Notes: generated by a model not told the origin, from the sequence alone. Positions 50,247 through 60,344 are shown, numbered from the stretch's first letter. The stretch is 64,000 nt of DNA from Pseudomonas migulae (GCF_024169315.1 NZ_JALJWR010000001.1:6002501-6066500); one strand, 5' to 3'. A program made the numbers and translations.

Positions 50247-52940
50247 TCAGCGCTTCTCCAGCTTTTCCGGCAACGGCGCAAACAACGCCTCAATATCATC
50301 ACTCTGCAACTTCCAGTCCCCGGCCTTGCGCCCATCCAGCACGCCCGCCGCGAGGTCGGATTTTTCTTTCTGCAGGTGCTGAATCTTCTCTTCCACCGTG
50401 CCTCGGGCAATCATCTTGTAGACGAACACCGGTTTCTCCTGGCCAATGCGGTACGCACGGTCAGTCGCCTGGTTTTCCGTCGCCGGGTTCCACCAAGGGT
50501 CGTAGTGAATCACCGTGTCCGCCTCGGTCAGGTTCAGACCCACACCACCGGCCTTCAAACTGATCAGAAAGATCTGACGCTTTCCGCTCTGGAATTCCTT
50601 CACCGGCGCACGTCGGTCACGGGTCTGTCCGGTCAACAGCGCATATTCGACACCGCGTTTCTTCAGTTCGACCTCGATCAACGCGAGCATCGACGTGAAC
50701 TGAGAAAACAGCAGGATCCGCCGACCTTCCTCGAACAATTCCTCCAGCATTTCCATGAGGCTGTCGAGCTTGCCCGAGGTGCTTCCGCGAGCCGGCAGCG
50801 CAGCATCGTTGACCAGGCGCAAATCGCAGCACACCTGACGCAGCTTCAGCAGCGCCTCAAGAATGATGATCTGGCTGCGCGCCACGCCCTTGCGGGTGAT
50901 TTCGTCGCGAACCTTCTTGTCCATGGCCAGGCGCATGGTTTCGTACACATCGCGTTGGGCTTCGTTGAGCTCGACCCAGTGGATGATCTCAGTCTTCGGC
51001 GGCAACTCCGTCGCCACCTGCTCTTTGGTCCTGCGCAACAGAAACGGTTTGATCCGACCGTTCAAGTGCTGAAGTCGCACCTCGCTGGCGCGCTTTTCAA
51101 TCGGCACGCGGTAATCGCGGTTGAAGCTTTTCACATCGCCGAGCCAGCCGGGCAGCAGGAAGTGAAACAGCGACCACAGTTCACCCAGGTGGTTTTCCAG
51201 CGGCGTACCACTCAGGCACAGGCGCTGGCGCGCATTCAGTTCGCGCGCAGCCTGGGCGGCCTTGCTGTTGGGGTTTTTTATGTACTGCGCTTCGTCCAGC
51301 ACCAGTACGTGCAACGGCTGTGCGGCCAGGCGTTCGACGTCTTTGGGCAGCAGCGCATAGGTGGTCAGGATCAGGTCGTAATCGGCCAGTGTGTCGAAAT
51401 GCTTCTTGCGACTGGCGCCGTACAGCGCCAGCACTTTGAGTTGTGGCGTGAAGTGCGCTGCTTCGTCGAGCCAGTTCGGGATCAGGCTGGTGGGCATCAC
51501 GACCATGCAAGGTCGGTCGAGGCGTCCAGCGATTTTCTCGCTGAGAACGTGTGCCAGGGTCTGTAGGGTTTTGCCCAGACCCATGTCGTCCGCGAGAATC
51601 CCGCCGACCTCCAGTTGCCGCAGCGATTGCATCCAGCTCAAGCCTTCCAGCTGATACGGACGCAAGGTTGCGTTCAAGCCTTCCGGTGCCGTCGCGGTGT
51701 AATCCTTGATGTCCCGCAGGCGCTGGGCAAACGTGCGGATCTGCTCGCCACCTTCCCAGAGCAGCGGCAGGTCTTCCAGCGGGTTCAGGCGCGTGGCGTC
51801 GGCCTTGCTCAGGCGCAGCGTGGTCTCGCCGGGTTCCTGCAGGTAGAACTCGCCGAGAGTCGCCAGTACCGGTTTCAAGCGGCCGAACGGCAGAGCGACT
51901 TGCAACGGCCCATGCTCGGAGTTCGGGCGATGGGGGATGTTCACCAAAATCAACTCGTCGTCACGGCGCCGGGCGAGGCGTTCCGGATTGAGGATTTCGG
52001 TGTGGGAGCGCATCAGGTTCAGCAGGATGGGCAGCAGGCTCAGCCGCTCGCCGTTGACGATGATCCCCAGTTCCAGATCAAACCAGTCGCGCTCCGGCGC
52101 CTGCTCCACGGTGGCGTACCAGTCGTCCACGGCGGTCAGGTCGAAACCGAAATCTTCATCGATCTGCAATTCCCAGCCTTGAGTACGCAGCTTCGGCAAT
52201 TCGTTGAGGGTGAAGGTCAGCCAGGCGCTGTCGTTGACCATCTCGTAGAGTTCACCGGCGCTTTCCGGCAGGGCTTTACTTTGACGGGTGGCGACCTTGA
52301 AACCGAGGATTCGCAGTTGTTCCCTGTAGGCTTGTTCGACTTCCGGGTGGCGTTTTATCCGTAAGGTCTGTGTCTCCTGACGAATCAGGATGTCGGCGTT
52401 TTTCTGTCCGCTGACGTATTCATCCAGATAACTGAAGGACAGCGCTGCACGATGCTGAATGTAGCGCTGCATCTTGCCGTTGCGCGGTTCGAAGGCGCTG
52501 AACTCGATGCTCGCCAGCCACAGGCGCGGTACCGGTTGCACGTTGTCCACCAGAACTTGTGGTGGTGCCTTGGGGCTGCGGTTTTCCAGTACCGCCTGAA
52601 GTTTTTCCAGCAGTTCGGCGTCTTGCGCGGCGGCGGGGTAGGCGAGGGTTTCCTGCACTTTCAGTAGCACCGCTGCGCAATGTTTGCAGTTGCTGCGGAC
52701 GGGGCAGGTGCACGTGGCGTCGACCATCAGCAAGGTGGATTTGGCCGACTCGCGCAGGCGAATGGTCTGACGGTAAACGTTACCGCCAGAGCCTTCGCAA
52801 GCGGCTGTGATCGTGGCGTCGCCGACCTCGACGATCCTGACGCGGTTCTCCAGGGCGTAGCGGCGGCCACGCTCCAGGCTTTGTTCCTTGAATCGGCTGA
52901 CCCATGAAGGTGCCAGGGGTTTGCTCAGGGTCGCAGGCAT
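50247..52940 (-). CDS. SNF2-family helicase with SWIM zinc finger
   Basis: The 897-residue protein begins with a SWIM zinc finger (Cys77, Cys79, Cys85, His87: TCTCPVRSNCKHC) followed by a central region and a SNF2 ATPase: Walker A ADDMGLGKTLQTL, motif II LDEAQ, LSGTPLENHLGELWSLF, and motifs V-VI in ISLKAGGVGLNLTEAD and NQATDRAYRIGQ. Such bacterial proteins are DNA-dependent ATPases thought to remodel protein-DNA complexes, but the client of this one is unknown. The ATG at 52940 follows GAAG. It lies 11 bases after the CsiV-family gene on the same strand. Confidence 0.92.
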   Translation of the reverse strand: MPATLSKPLAPSWVSRFKEQSLERGRRYALENRVRIVEVGDATITAACEGSGGNVYRQTIRLRESAKSTLLMVDATCTCPVRSNCKHCAAVLLKVQETLAYPAAAQDAELLEKLQAVLENRSPKAPPQVLVDNVQPVPRLWLASIEFSAFEPRNGKMQRYIQHRAALSFSYLDEYVSGQKNADILIRQETQTLRIKRHPEVEQAYREQLRILGFKVATRQSKALPESAGELYEMVNDSAWLTFTLNELPKLRTQGWELQIDEDFGFDLTAVDDWYATVEQAPERDWFDLELGIIVNGERLSLLPILLNLMRSHTEILNPERLARRRDDELILVNIPHRPNSEHGPLQVALPFGRLKPVLATLGEFYLQEPGETTLRLSKADATRLNPLEDLPLLWEGGEQIRTFAQRLRDIKDYTATAPEGLNATLRPYQLEGLSWMQSLRQLEVGGILADDMGLGKTLQTLAHVLSEKIAGRLDRPCMVVMPTSLIPNWLDEAAHFTPQLKVLALYGASRKKHFDTLADYDLILTTYALLPKDVERLAAQPLHVLVLDEAQYIKNPNSKAAQAARELNARQRLCLSGTPLENHLGELWSLFHFLLPGWLGDVKSFNRDYRVPIEKRASEVRLQHLNGRIKPFLLRRTKEQVATELPPKTEIIHWVELNEAQRDVYETMRLAMDKKVRDEITRKGVARSQIIILEALLKLRQVCCDLRLVNDAALPARGSTSGKLDSLMEMLEELFEEGRRILLFSQFTSMLALIEVELKKRGVEYALLTGQTRDRRAPVKEFQSGKRQIFLISLKAGGVGLNLTEADTVIHYDPWWNPATENQATDRAYRIGQEKPVFVYKMIARGTVEEKIQHLQKEKSDLAAGVLDGRKAGDWKLQSDDIEALFAPLPEKLEKR

Positions 52941-52951
52941 AAGGACTTCAA

Positions 52952-53518
52952 TCAGTCCGGTATTTCATCGGGGACTGGCCGAGGCGCAGGGGCGGTGAGC
53001 GAGGTGATCTTGATCAGCAGGCCGAGGTGGCCGTTGTCGAGGAAGTTCAGCTGGCCGTTCTTGGTGTGGCTTTCCTGTTTGAGGCGTTCGCTGTTGGTGA
53101 CCATACCGTTGGCGTCGATCTGGTTGACCCAGAAGTCGGCGTCGACGTCGGTGAAACGCCCCAGTTTCAAGCTCAAAGTGCCCTCGATCGGGAACTGGCC
53201 AAATTGTTCGGTGCCCTCGCTGATCGCAACTTTCGTGGCTTCTTCACCGAGCGATTGCTGCCATGCCTTGTGCAGCAACACCGAATATTCATTACTGGCG
53301 GTGAGCTTTTCCACCTCGGGATTCAGGCTCGGCGTGCGAAAGCTGTCGGGACTGATGCGCTGGGCACCGGCAGCCCAGTCTTCCGGTGCGGCTTTGCTGA
53401 CAATGGCAGGTACGGCGTTCTGCCGCACCAAGATCATTTCAACCTGATACAGGTCATCGGCAAACGCTGTGGGGGCGGCCAGGGTCATCAGCAAAGTCAG
53501 TGAGCGAAACAGGCGCAT
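52952..53518 (-). CDS. CsiV-family secreted protein
   Basis: The 188-residue product has an N-terminal signal peptide (MRLFRSLTLLMTLAAPTAFA, cut before DDLYQVEMILV) and matches the CsiV-type periplasmic family usually encoded next to mfd: the opening YQVEMILVRQ and the GTLSLKLGRFTDVDADFWV strand. CsiV in Vibrio helps peptidoglycan-related growth; here only the family link is claimed. The ATG at 53518 has GAAGGA upstream. It starts 11 bases after the mfd stop and is followed 11 bases later by the helicase gene, so all three are likely one operon. Confidence 0.85.
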   Translation of the reverse strand: MRLFRSLTLLMTLAAPTAFADDLYQVEMILVRQNAVPAIVSKAAPEDWAAGAQRISPDSFRTPSLNPEVEKLTASNEYSVLLHKAWQQSLGEEATKVAISEGTEQFGQFPIEGTLSLKLGRFTDVDADFWVNQIDANGMVTNSERLKQESHTKNGQLNFLDNGHLGLLIKITSLTAPAPRPVPDEIPD

Positions 53519-53528
53519 GCGGCGTCCT

Positions 53529-56500
53529 TCAAGCAGTTTTCGGAATGAGGCATTCAAGCAGTGCCTCTACAGTATTAAAGCGCTCTTCCGGGCGCTCCAT
53601 CGGCACCATGAATTTAAACATCGTGGCGCCTTCGAATTTGTAGCGTTTTGGTTGACCCTGAATCAGTTTGATCAGTGTCAGCGGATCGACCGGCGTCTGC
53701 GCCGCGAACTCGATTCGACCGCCTTGCGGGCCACCATCGACTTTCTTGATGCCCAGCAGTTCGGCCTGCAACTTCAGCGCCGTGATGCGCATCAGGTTCT
53801 TGGTCGGCTCCGGCAGCAGGCCGAAACGATCGATCATCTCCACTTGCAGGTCCTTGAGGCCATCCTCATCGGTGGCCGAGGCAATGCGTTTGTACAGGAT
53901 CAGTCGGGCATGCACGTCCGGCAAGTAGTCTTCGGGAATCAACGCCGGCACACGCAAGTTGACTTCCGGGCCACCGCCCAGCGGCTGATCGAGATTCGGC
54001 TGTTCACCCTTGCGGATCGACTTCACCGCGCGTTCGAGCATCTCCATATACAAGGTGAAACCGACGGCCTGGATCTGCCCGCTCTGGCCGTCGCCCAGCA
54101 GTTCGCCGGCGCCACGGATTTCCAGGTCGTTGGTGGCGAGCACGAAGCCTGCTCCGAGGTCCTGGGTGTTGGCGATCGCTTCCAGGCGCTTTTCTGCGTC
54201 CGGAGTGATTTGCTGGCGCGGTGGTGTCAGCAGGTACGCGTAAGCCTGGTGGTGACTGCGACCGACGCGGCCACGCAACTGGTGCAGCTGCGCCAGCCCG
54301 AATTTGTCGGCACGCTCGATGATGATGGTGTTGGCGCTCGGCACGTCGATGCCGGTCTCGATGATGGTCGAGGCGATCAGCACGTTGAAGCGCTTGTGGT
54401 AGAAGTCGCTCATCACCTGTTCGAGTTCGCGTTCGCGCATCTGCCCGTGGCCGATGCCGATCCGCGCTTCCGGCACCAGTTCGGCGAGGTCGGCGGCGCA
54501 TTTCTCGATGGTCTTCACGTCGTTGTGCAGGTAGTAGACCTGCCCGCCACGCAGCAACTCACGCAGCAAGGCCTCTTTGACCGTGCTCTTGTTCTGCTCC
54601 ATGACGAAGGTCCGCACCGACAGGCGACGGGCCGGTGGCGTGGCGATGATCGACAGGTCGCGCATGCCCGACACCGCCATGTTCAGCGTGCGCGGAATCG
54701 GCGTGGCGGTAAGCGTGAGGATGTCGACTTCGCTGCGCAGGGCCTTGAGCTGTTCTTTCTGACGGACACCGAAACGGTGTTCTTCGTCGATGATCACCAG
54801 CCCGAGGTTTTTGATCTTTACATCGTCTTGCAGCAGTTTGTGCGTGCCGATGACAATGTCGATCTTGCCTTCGGCGAGGTCCGCCACCGCAGCGTTGACT
54901 TCCTTGGTCGACTTGAAGCGGCTCATCACTTCCACGGTCACCGGCCAGTCGGCGAAGCGGTCGCGGAAGCTGTTGTAGTGCTGCTGGGCGAGGAGGGTGG
55001 TCGGCACCAGAATCGCCACCTGGCGGCCACCATGCACGGCAATGAACGCTGCGCGCATGGCCACTTCGGTCTTGCCGAAACCGACGTCGCCGCAGACCAG
55101 TCGGTCCATCGGCTTCGGTGCGAGCATGTCGGCACGCACCGCATCGATGGTGGTTTGCTGGTCCGGGGTTTCTTCGAACGGGAAACCGGCGCTGAAGGTG
55201 GCGTAATCGGCTTTCGGGTCTTCGAAGGCATATCCTTCGCGAGCGGCTCGGCGGGCATAGATGTCGAGCAATTCGGCCGCCACGTCGCGCACCTGTTCGG
55301 CGGCTTTGCGTTTGGCTTTCTGCCAGGTTTCCGAGCCCAGACGGTGCAACGGCGCCAGGGCATCGTCGCTGCCGGTATACCGGGCGATCAAGTGCAAGTT
55401 GGCGACCGGCACATAAAGCTTGGCGCCTTCGGCGTATTGCAGTGTGAGGAACTCGGCAGCCTGGTCGTCGATTTCCAGCGTCGCAAGACCGAGATAACGA
55501 CCGACGCCGTGATCGATGTGCACCACCGGCGCGCCTTCGCGCAACTCGGTGAGGTTCTTGATGACGGCGTCGTTGTTGGCGTCGGCGCGCTTCTCGCGGC
55601 GACGGCGCTGCATGACACGCTGACCGAATAACGGGCTTTCAGCCACCAGCGCGAGGGCCGGGTCGTCGAGCACCAGGCCTTCGTCGAGCGGCGCAATGGT
55701 AATCGCCAGGCGTTCCTTGCTCGCGACGAAGTCCGGCCAGCTGTCGACGGTTTTCGGCCGCAGCTTCAGGCGCTCCAGCAGTTCCAGCAGCACTTCACGA
55801 CGGCCCGCGGACTCCGCGGTGAACAGCACGCGACCGGGGAATTCGTCGAGGAAGCCAGCCAGCGCCGCCAGTGGTTGCGTTGCCTTGGCCTCGATCGCCA
55901 GGTTCGGCAACTCCCGCGCCGGGAAGCGCTCGCGGCCGACACCGGTTTCAACGTCCTGTTGACTGGCCACCACACGCGGCCAGCTTTTCAGCCGGGCAAA
56001 GCAATCCTCCACAGGCAAGAACAGTTCGGCCGGCGGCAATAAAGGACGAGAAGGATCGACGCGGCGCTCTTCATAACGGTTGCGCACATCGTTCCAGAAG
56101 TTTTCCGCCGCCTGCTCGATGCCCGGCAGTGAGAACACCTGGGTGTCCTGGGGCAGGTAATCGAACAGCGTGGACGTTTCGTCGAAGAACAGCGGCAGGT
56201 AGTACTCGATACCCGCCGGTGTAATTCCGCTGCTCAGGTCCTGGAAGATCGGGCAACGACGGAAGTCGACATCGAAGCGCTCACGGAAGCGCGCCTTGAA
56301 ACGGGTGACCGCGTCTTTTTGCAGCGGAAACTCACGGGCCGGCAACAGGCGAACGGTGTCCACCTTGTCGATGGAACGCTGGTTTTCCGGATCGAAGGTC
56401 CGCAGCGTCTCGATTTCGTCGTCGAACAGGTCGATCCGGAACGGCAGTTTGCTGCCCATCGGAAACAGATCGATCAGCGAGCCGCGGACGGTGAACTCAC

Positions 56501-56978
56501 CGTGCTCGTACACCGTGTCGACGTAGCGATAGCCGCTGGCCTCAAGCCGGGTGCGCATCTGCTCGACATCGAGCTTCTGGCCGACGTCCAGCACAAGGCT
56601 GCTGCCGAGCAGGAATTTGGTCGGCGCCAGGCGATGCAGGGCTGTGGTGATCGGCACCACCAATACGCCATGACTCAGCTCCGGCAGCCTGTATAAAGCC
56701 GCGATGCGCTGGGAAATGATGTCCTGGTGTGGCGAAAACAGATCGTACGGCAGGGTTTCCCAGTCCGGGAAGTGCAGCACTGGCAAATCCGGGGCGAAGA
56801 AACTCAGCTCCTGTTCCAGCCGTTCGGCACTTTGGCTGTCGGCAGTCAGCAGCAGGGTAAAGCGCTTGGCAGCGCTGGCAGCCTCGGCGATGGCCAGGCT
56901 CAGGGCGGCACCGGGCAGGTTGCCCCAGTGCTGTTTACCTGCCGCGGCAGGGAGAAGCGGTAGACGCAGAACGGGCAC
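53529..56978 (-). CDS. mfd: Transcription-repair coupling factor Mfd
   Basis: Mfd removes stalled RNA polymerase and recruits UvrA. The 1149-residue protein has a UvrB-like N-terminal part, the CarD-like RNA-polymerase-interacting domain (GAPVVHIDHGVGRYLGLA), and a RecG-type translocase with Walker A CGDVGFGKTEVAMRAAF, motif II IIDEEHRFGVRQKEQ, and Q-R motifs GRVGRSHHQAYAYL, ending in a TRCF domain. The start is GTG at 56978; a GGAG 13 bases upstream gives only a weak ribosome site. It leads an operon with the CsiV-family and helicase genes. Confidence 0.97.
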   Translation of the reverse strand: MPVLRLPLLPAAAGKQHWGNLPGAALSLAIAEAASAAKRFTLLLTADSQSAERLEQELSFFAPDLPVLHFPDWETLPYDLFSPHQDIISQRIAALYRLPELSHGVLVVPITTALHRLAPTKFLLGSSLVLDVGQKLDVEQMRTRLEASGYRYVDTVYEHGEFTVRGSLIDLFPMGSKLPFRIDLFDDEIETLRTFDPENQRSIDKVDTVRLLPAREFPLQKDAVTRFKARFRERFDVDFRRCPIFQDLSSGITPAGIEYYLPLFFDETSTLFDYLPQDTQVFSLPGIEQAAENFWNDVRNRYEERRVDPSRPLLPPAELFLPVEDCFARLKSWPRVVASQQDVETGVGRERFPARELPNLAIEAKATQPLAALAGFLDEFPGRVLFTAESAGRREVLLELLERLKLRPKTVDSWPDFVASKERLAITIAPLDEGLVLDDPALALVAESPLFGQRVMQRRRREKRADANNDAVIKNLTELREGAPVVHIDHGVGRYLGLATLEIDDQAAEFLTLQYAEGAKLYVPVANLHLIARYTGSDDALAPLHRLGSETWQKAKRKAAEQVRDVAAELLDIYARRAAREGYAFEDPKADYATFSAGFPFEETPDQQTTIDAVRADMLAPKPMDRLVCGDVGFGKTEVAMRAAFIAVHGGRQVAILVPTTLLAQQHYNSFRDRFADWPVTVEVMSRFKSTKEVNAAVADLAEGKIDIVIGTHKLLQDDVKIKNLGLVIIDEEHRFGVRQKEQLKALRSEVDILTLTATPIPRTLNMAVSGMRDLSIIATPPARRLSVRTFVMEQNKSTVKEALLRELLRGGQVYYLHNDVKTIEKCAADLAELVPEARIGIGHGQMRERELEQVMSDFYHKRFNVLIASTIIETGIDVPSANTIIIERADKFGLAQLHQLRGRVGRSHHQAYAYLLTPPRQQITPDAEKRLEAIANTQDLGAGFVLATNDLEIRGAGELLGDGQSGQIQAVGFTLYMEMLERAVKSIRKGEQPNLDQPLGGGPEVNLRVPALIPEDYLPDVHARLILYKRIASATDEDGLKDLQVEMIDRFGLLPEPTKNLMRITALKLQAELLGIKKVDGGPQGGRIEFAAQTPVDPLTLIKLIQGQPKRYKFEGATMFKFMVPMERPEERFNTVEALLECLIPKTA

Positions 56979-57356
56979 GGAAGGTTGAGCTCCAAGCGTT
57001 GCGACAAAGTCGGTAATTGTAGCGGTCCCGGGTGCCGCCTGTCAGTTGCTGACTGTGTCTATTACGCAGGTTTGGCGAAATGTAGTGGTAAAGACAAAAA
57101 ACGCCGGTTTTTTACTGAAATTTGCCGATTATGTAGTGGCAAAACGGTCGGGTGTTACGGAGGGTTACGGATAAGACAGCGGTATCTCCAAAAAATTGAC
57201 TGCGCTGGAAGCCCCGGTTTTACTGGGCTTTAACGGTGCGTGATTTTTTTGAACGGAAATTTGTTACGGATCGCACGACAGGCGCGCATTGCTACGCGCG
57301 GCACTCGGCGGCATAATGTAGCCCCTTTTTTCTGCCCCTACATGTGGAAGGTTCCC
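56979..57356. other. Intergenic region between mfd and gap
   Basis: This 378-base stretch has lower GC and holds three kinds of repeated word: ATGTAGTGG(T/C)AAA at 57080-57092 and 57131-57143; GTTACGGA at 57154, 57164 and 57263; and the inverted pair ATGTAG/CTACAT at 57316-57321 and 57338-57343. A promoter for gap is at 57289-57317. No gene is seen. Confidence 0.65.
57289..57317 (+). promoter_or_regulatory. Promoter of gap
   Basis: TTGCTA (57289-57294), a 17-base spacer and CATAAT (57312-57317). The predicted start near 57324 falls inside the ATGTAG-N16-CTACAT inverted repeat. Confidence 0.65.
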
Positions 57357-58805
57357 GTGACTCAGAAGCCCGACCAGTGTCTTGGTGAATGGATCGACCG
57401 TGAAGCACTCGCAGAAGCGATGATTCCACTTATCGGTCAGCTCTACCGCAATAACAACGTGGTGAGCTCGATCTATGGCCGCAGCCTGATCAACCAGTCT
57501 GTCATCGCGATTCTCAAAGCTCACCGCTTTGCTCGCCATCGTTCTTCCGACGATAGCGAACTCTCCGTCCACGAAACATTCCCTCTGCTGAAAGCCATGA
57601 GCGAGCTCAAGCTCGGAGCGGCTTCGGTAGACTTGGGCAAGTTGGCGTACAAATTCCGCGTCGAAGGCAATGGCCGCACTGCCGAGCAGTTCGTCCGTGA
57701 AGAAATGGCTGACGTGGTTGGCCAGCAAAACGCTTCCGCTCGCAAAGGCACCGACGTTGTCCTGTACGGCTTCGGTCGTATCGGCCGTCTGCTGGCGCGC
57801 ATCCTGATCGAAAAAACCGGTGGCGGCGACGGCCTGCGTCTGCGTGCCATCGTGGTGCGCAAGGGCGCCGAGAACGACCTGACCAAGCGCGCCAGCCTGC
57901 TGCGCCGCGATTCGGTACATGGTTCGTTCAACGGCACCATCACCATCGACGAAGAAAACAACACCATCACCGCCAACGGTAACCTGATCCAGGTGATCTA
58001 CGCGAAGAACCCGACCGAGGTGGATTACACCCAGTACGGCATCAAAGACGCGCTGCTGGTGGACAACACCGGTGTATGGCGTGACGCTGAAGGCCTGGGT
58101 CAGCACCTGGCGTGCCCGGGTATCGACCGCGTTGTTCTGACCGCGCCTGGCAAAGGCAAGCTGAAGAACATCGTTCACGGCATCAACCACAGTGAAATCA
58201 CCGCTGAAGACAAGATCGTGTCCGCCGCTTCCTGCACCACCAACGCCATCGTGCCGGTGCTCAAGGCTGTGAATGACAAGTTCGGCATCATCAACGGTCA
58301 CGTCGAAACCGTTCACTCGTACACCAACGACCAGAACCTGATCGACAACTTCCACAAGGGCGATCGCCGTGGCCGTAGCGCCGCGCTGAACATGGTGATC
58401 ACCGAGACCGGTGCTGCCACCGCTGCTGCCAAGGCGTTGCCTGAGCTGGCCGGCAAGCTGACCGGTAACGCGATCCGTGTTCCGACGCCGAACGTGTCGA
58501 TGGCCATTCTCAACCTGAACCTTGAGAAAGCCGCCACCCGTGAAGAGATGAACGAGTACCTGCGCTACATGGCGTTGCACTCCGATCTGCACAAGCAAAT
58601 CGACTTCGTCAATTCGCAGGAAGTGGTTTCCACCGACTTCGTTGGCTCGCGCCACGCAGGCGTTGTGGATGCTGAAGCAACCATCACCCAAGACAACCGC
58701 GTTGTTCTGTACGTTTGGTACGACAACGAATTCGGTTACAGCTGCCAGGTGGTTCGCGTGATGGAAGACATGGCCGGTGTAAACCCGCCAGCGTTCCCAC
58801 GCTAA
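57357..58805 (+). CDS. gap: Glyceraldehyde-3-phosphate dehydrogenase with long N-terminal extension
   Basis: GAPDH interconverts glyceraldehyde-3-phosphate and 1,3-bisphosphoglycerate. The catalytic core is normal: NAD(P) site GFGRIGR at 138-144 and nucleophile Cys293 in AASCTTNAIVP. Ordinary GAPDHs have these about 130-140 residues earlier, so this 482-residue protein carries an extra N-terminal helical domain (MTQKPDQCLGEWIDREALAE). That layout is the GapB-type paralogue present in gamma-proteobacteria. The start is GTG at 57357 with GGAAGG six bases upstream; an ATG five codons earlier is possible. A repeat-rich region and promoter lie upstream. Confidence 0.93.
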   Translation: MTQKPDQCLGEWIDREALAEAMIPLIGQLYRNNNVVSSIYGRSLINQSVIAILKAHRFARHRSSDDSELSVHETFPLLKAMSELKLGAASVDLGKLAYKFRVEGNGRTAEQFVREEMADVVGQQNASARKGTDVVLYGFGRIGRLLARILIEKTGGGDGLRLRAIVVRKGAENDLTKRASLLRRDSVHGSFNGTITIDEENNTITANGNLIQVIYAKNPTEVDYTQYGIKDALLVDNTGVWRDAEGLGQHLACPGIDRVVLTAPGKGKLKNIVHGINHSEITAEDKIVSAASCTTNAIVPVLKAVNDKFGIINGHVETVHSYTNDQNLIDNFHKGDRRGRSAALNMVITETGAATAAAKALPELAGKLTGNAIRVPTPNVSMAILNLNLEKAATREEMNEYLRYMALHSDLHKQIDFVNSQEVVSTDFVGSRHAGVVDAEATITQDNRVVLYVWYDNEFGYSCQVVRVMEDMAGVNPPAFPR

Positions 58806-58824
58806 GCCTTAGCAGGAAATGAAA

Positions 58825-58852
58825 ACGCCCCGACTTTGGTCGGGGCGTTTTT
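58825..58852 (+). terminator. Terminator of gap
   Basis: ACGCCCCGAC/GTCGGGGCGT stem (58825-58850) with a TTTG loop and T-run after it, 20 bases past the stop. Confidence 0.92.
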
Positions 58853-58899
58853 GTTTTCGGGGTTTGGTCAGTTATGGATGTGTTGTCTGTGCGGGCCTC

Positions 58900-58990
58900 A
58901 TCGCGGGCAAGCCCGCTCCCACAGGTTCAGTGGCGTTCACTCGATAGTGTTCGCGCAACAGATCCCTGTGGGAGCGGGCTTGCCCGCGAC
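58900..58990. repeat. REPIN (GAGCGGGCTTGCCCGCG type)
   Basis: Inverted arms 58900-58925 and 58965-58990 between the convergent ends of gap and the MFS gene. Confidence 0.87.
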
Positions 58991-58999
58991 GGCGATCTA

Positions 59000-60298
59000 T
59001 CAGGCGCTGCGTGCCACAGCGGCTTGCGCAGTCCGCAGCTCATGCCGATTGCCTTTGAACAACACCAGCGTCGCAATCAGCCCCAACACCGCCGCGCCAC
59101 TAAGCCAGATCCCCGGCGCAGCCTTGTTGTCCAGCACATGGATCAGGTAAGTGCAGGCTGCGGGCGTAAACCCGCCGAAGGTTGCCGTCGCCAGGCTGTA
59201 GGCAAGCGAGAAACCTGTCGTACGAACTTCCACCGGCATGATCTCGGTCAGCGCCACGACCATGGCGCCGTTGTACGAGCCATACAGGAACGACAGCCAT
59301 AATTCGACGATCAGCAAATGGCTGAAGCTCGGGTTCGCCACCAGCCACGACAGGGCAGGGTAAGCGGTGAGGATCGCCAGAATAGTCGCCGCCAGCAGCA
59401 AGGGTTTACGCCCGATCTTATCGGACACGGCGCCCATGACTGGCAGCCAGAAGAAGTTCGACAGGCCGATGCACACCGTCACCAGCAACGCATCCAGATC
59501 CGACAAGTGCAGTTCGGCTTTGCCGAAGGTCGGCGTGTAGGCCGTGATCAGGTAGAACGACACCGTGGTCATCACCACTAACGCCATGCCGGCGATCACG
59601 ATGCCAAAGTTCTGACCGATCGAGCGGACGATTTCCCGCAGGGTGGGATGGTGTTTTCGCGCCTGGAACTCCGGCGTTTCTTCCAGCGAACGACGAATCA
59701 CGAAGATCACCGGCACGATCATGCAGCCGATCAGGAACGGCACGCGCCAGCCCCAGTCACCCATTTCTTCCGGGCTGAGCCAGTGGTTCAAGGCAACCCC
59801 CAACAAACCGGCGAAAACCACCGCCGCTTGCTGACTGGCGGACTGCCAGCTGACGAAGAAGCCTTTGCGGCCCGGTGTGGAAATCTCTGCGAGATACACC
59901 GATACACCGCCCAGCTCCACGCCGGCCGAGAAACCTTGCAACAGCCGACCGAACAGCACGAGCAGCGGCGCAGCCACGCCCAATGTGGCGTAACCCGGCA
60001 CGCAGGCAATCAGCACCGTGCCCGCGGCCATCATCGCGAGGGTGATGATCAACCCTTTGCGACGACCATGACGGTCGATGTAGGCGCCGAGGAAAATCGC
60101 ACCCAGCGGACGCATGAGGAAGCCGGCGCCAAACGTGGCCAGCGATAACATCAGGGAGGCGAAAGCGCTGTCGGCGGGGAAGAACGTTTTGGCGATGGCC
60201 GTGGCGTAAAAGCCGTAGACCATGAAGTCGAACATCTCCAGGAAGTTTCCGCTGACGACGCGAAAAATTGCTTTGCCGTTGCTCGTGTTGGAAGGCAT
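59000..60298 (-). CDS. MFS transporter, citrate/tricarballylate:H+ symporter type (MHS family)
   Basis: The 432-residue protein has twelve membrane helices and resembles CitA/CitH closely: [20 protein letters not shown] at the start, the motif [13 protein letters not shown] in loop 2-3, [23 protein letters not shown] in helix 4-5 and [27 protein letters not shown] near the end. It should import citrate or a similar tricarboxylate with protons. The ATG at 60298 is chosen; the in-frame sequence above it continues through a REP remnant and is not coding. No regulator gene is next to it. Confidence 0.9.
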   Translation of the reverse strand: MPSNTSNGKAIFRVVSGNFLEMFDFMVYGFYATAIAKTFFPADSAFASLMLSLATFGAGFLMRPLGAIFLGAYIDRHGRRKGLIITLAMMAAGTVLIACVPGYATLGVAAPLLVLFGRLLQGFSAGVELGGVSVYLAEISTPGRKGFFVSWQSASQQAAVVFAGLLGVALNHWLSPEEMGDWGWRVPFLIGCMIVPVIFVIRRSLEETPEFQARKHHPTLREIVRSIGQNFGIVIAGMALVVMTTVSFYLITAYTPTFGKAELHLSDLDALLVTVCIGLSNFFWLPVMGAVSDKIGRKPLLLAATILAILTAYPALSWLVANPSFSHLLIVELWLSFLYGSYNGAMVVALTEIMPVEVRTTGFSLAYSLATATFGGFTPAACTYLIHVLDNKAAPGIWLSGAAVLGLIATLVLFKGNRHELRTAQAAVARSA

Positions 60299-60344
60299 TG
60301 GTAGGTACTCACGCTGGTAAAACTTTTGAAACGCTGCACTTGCG

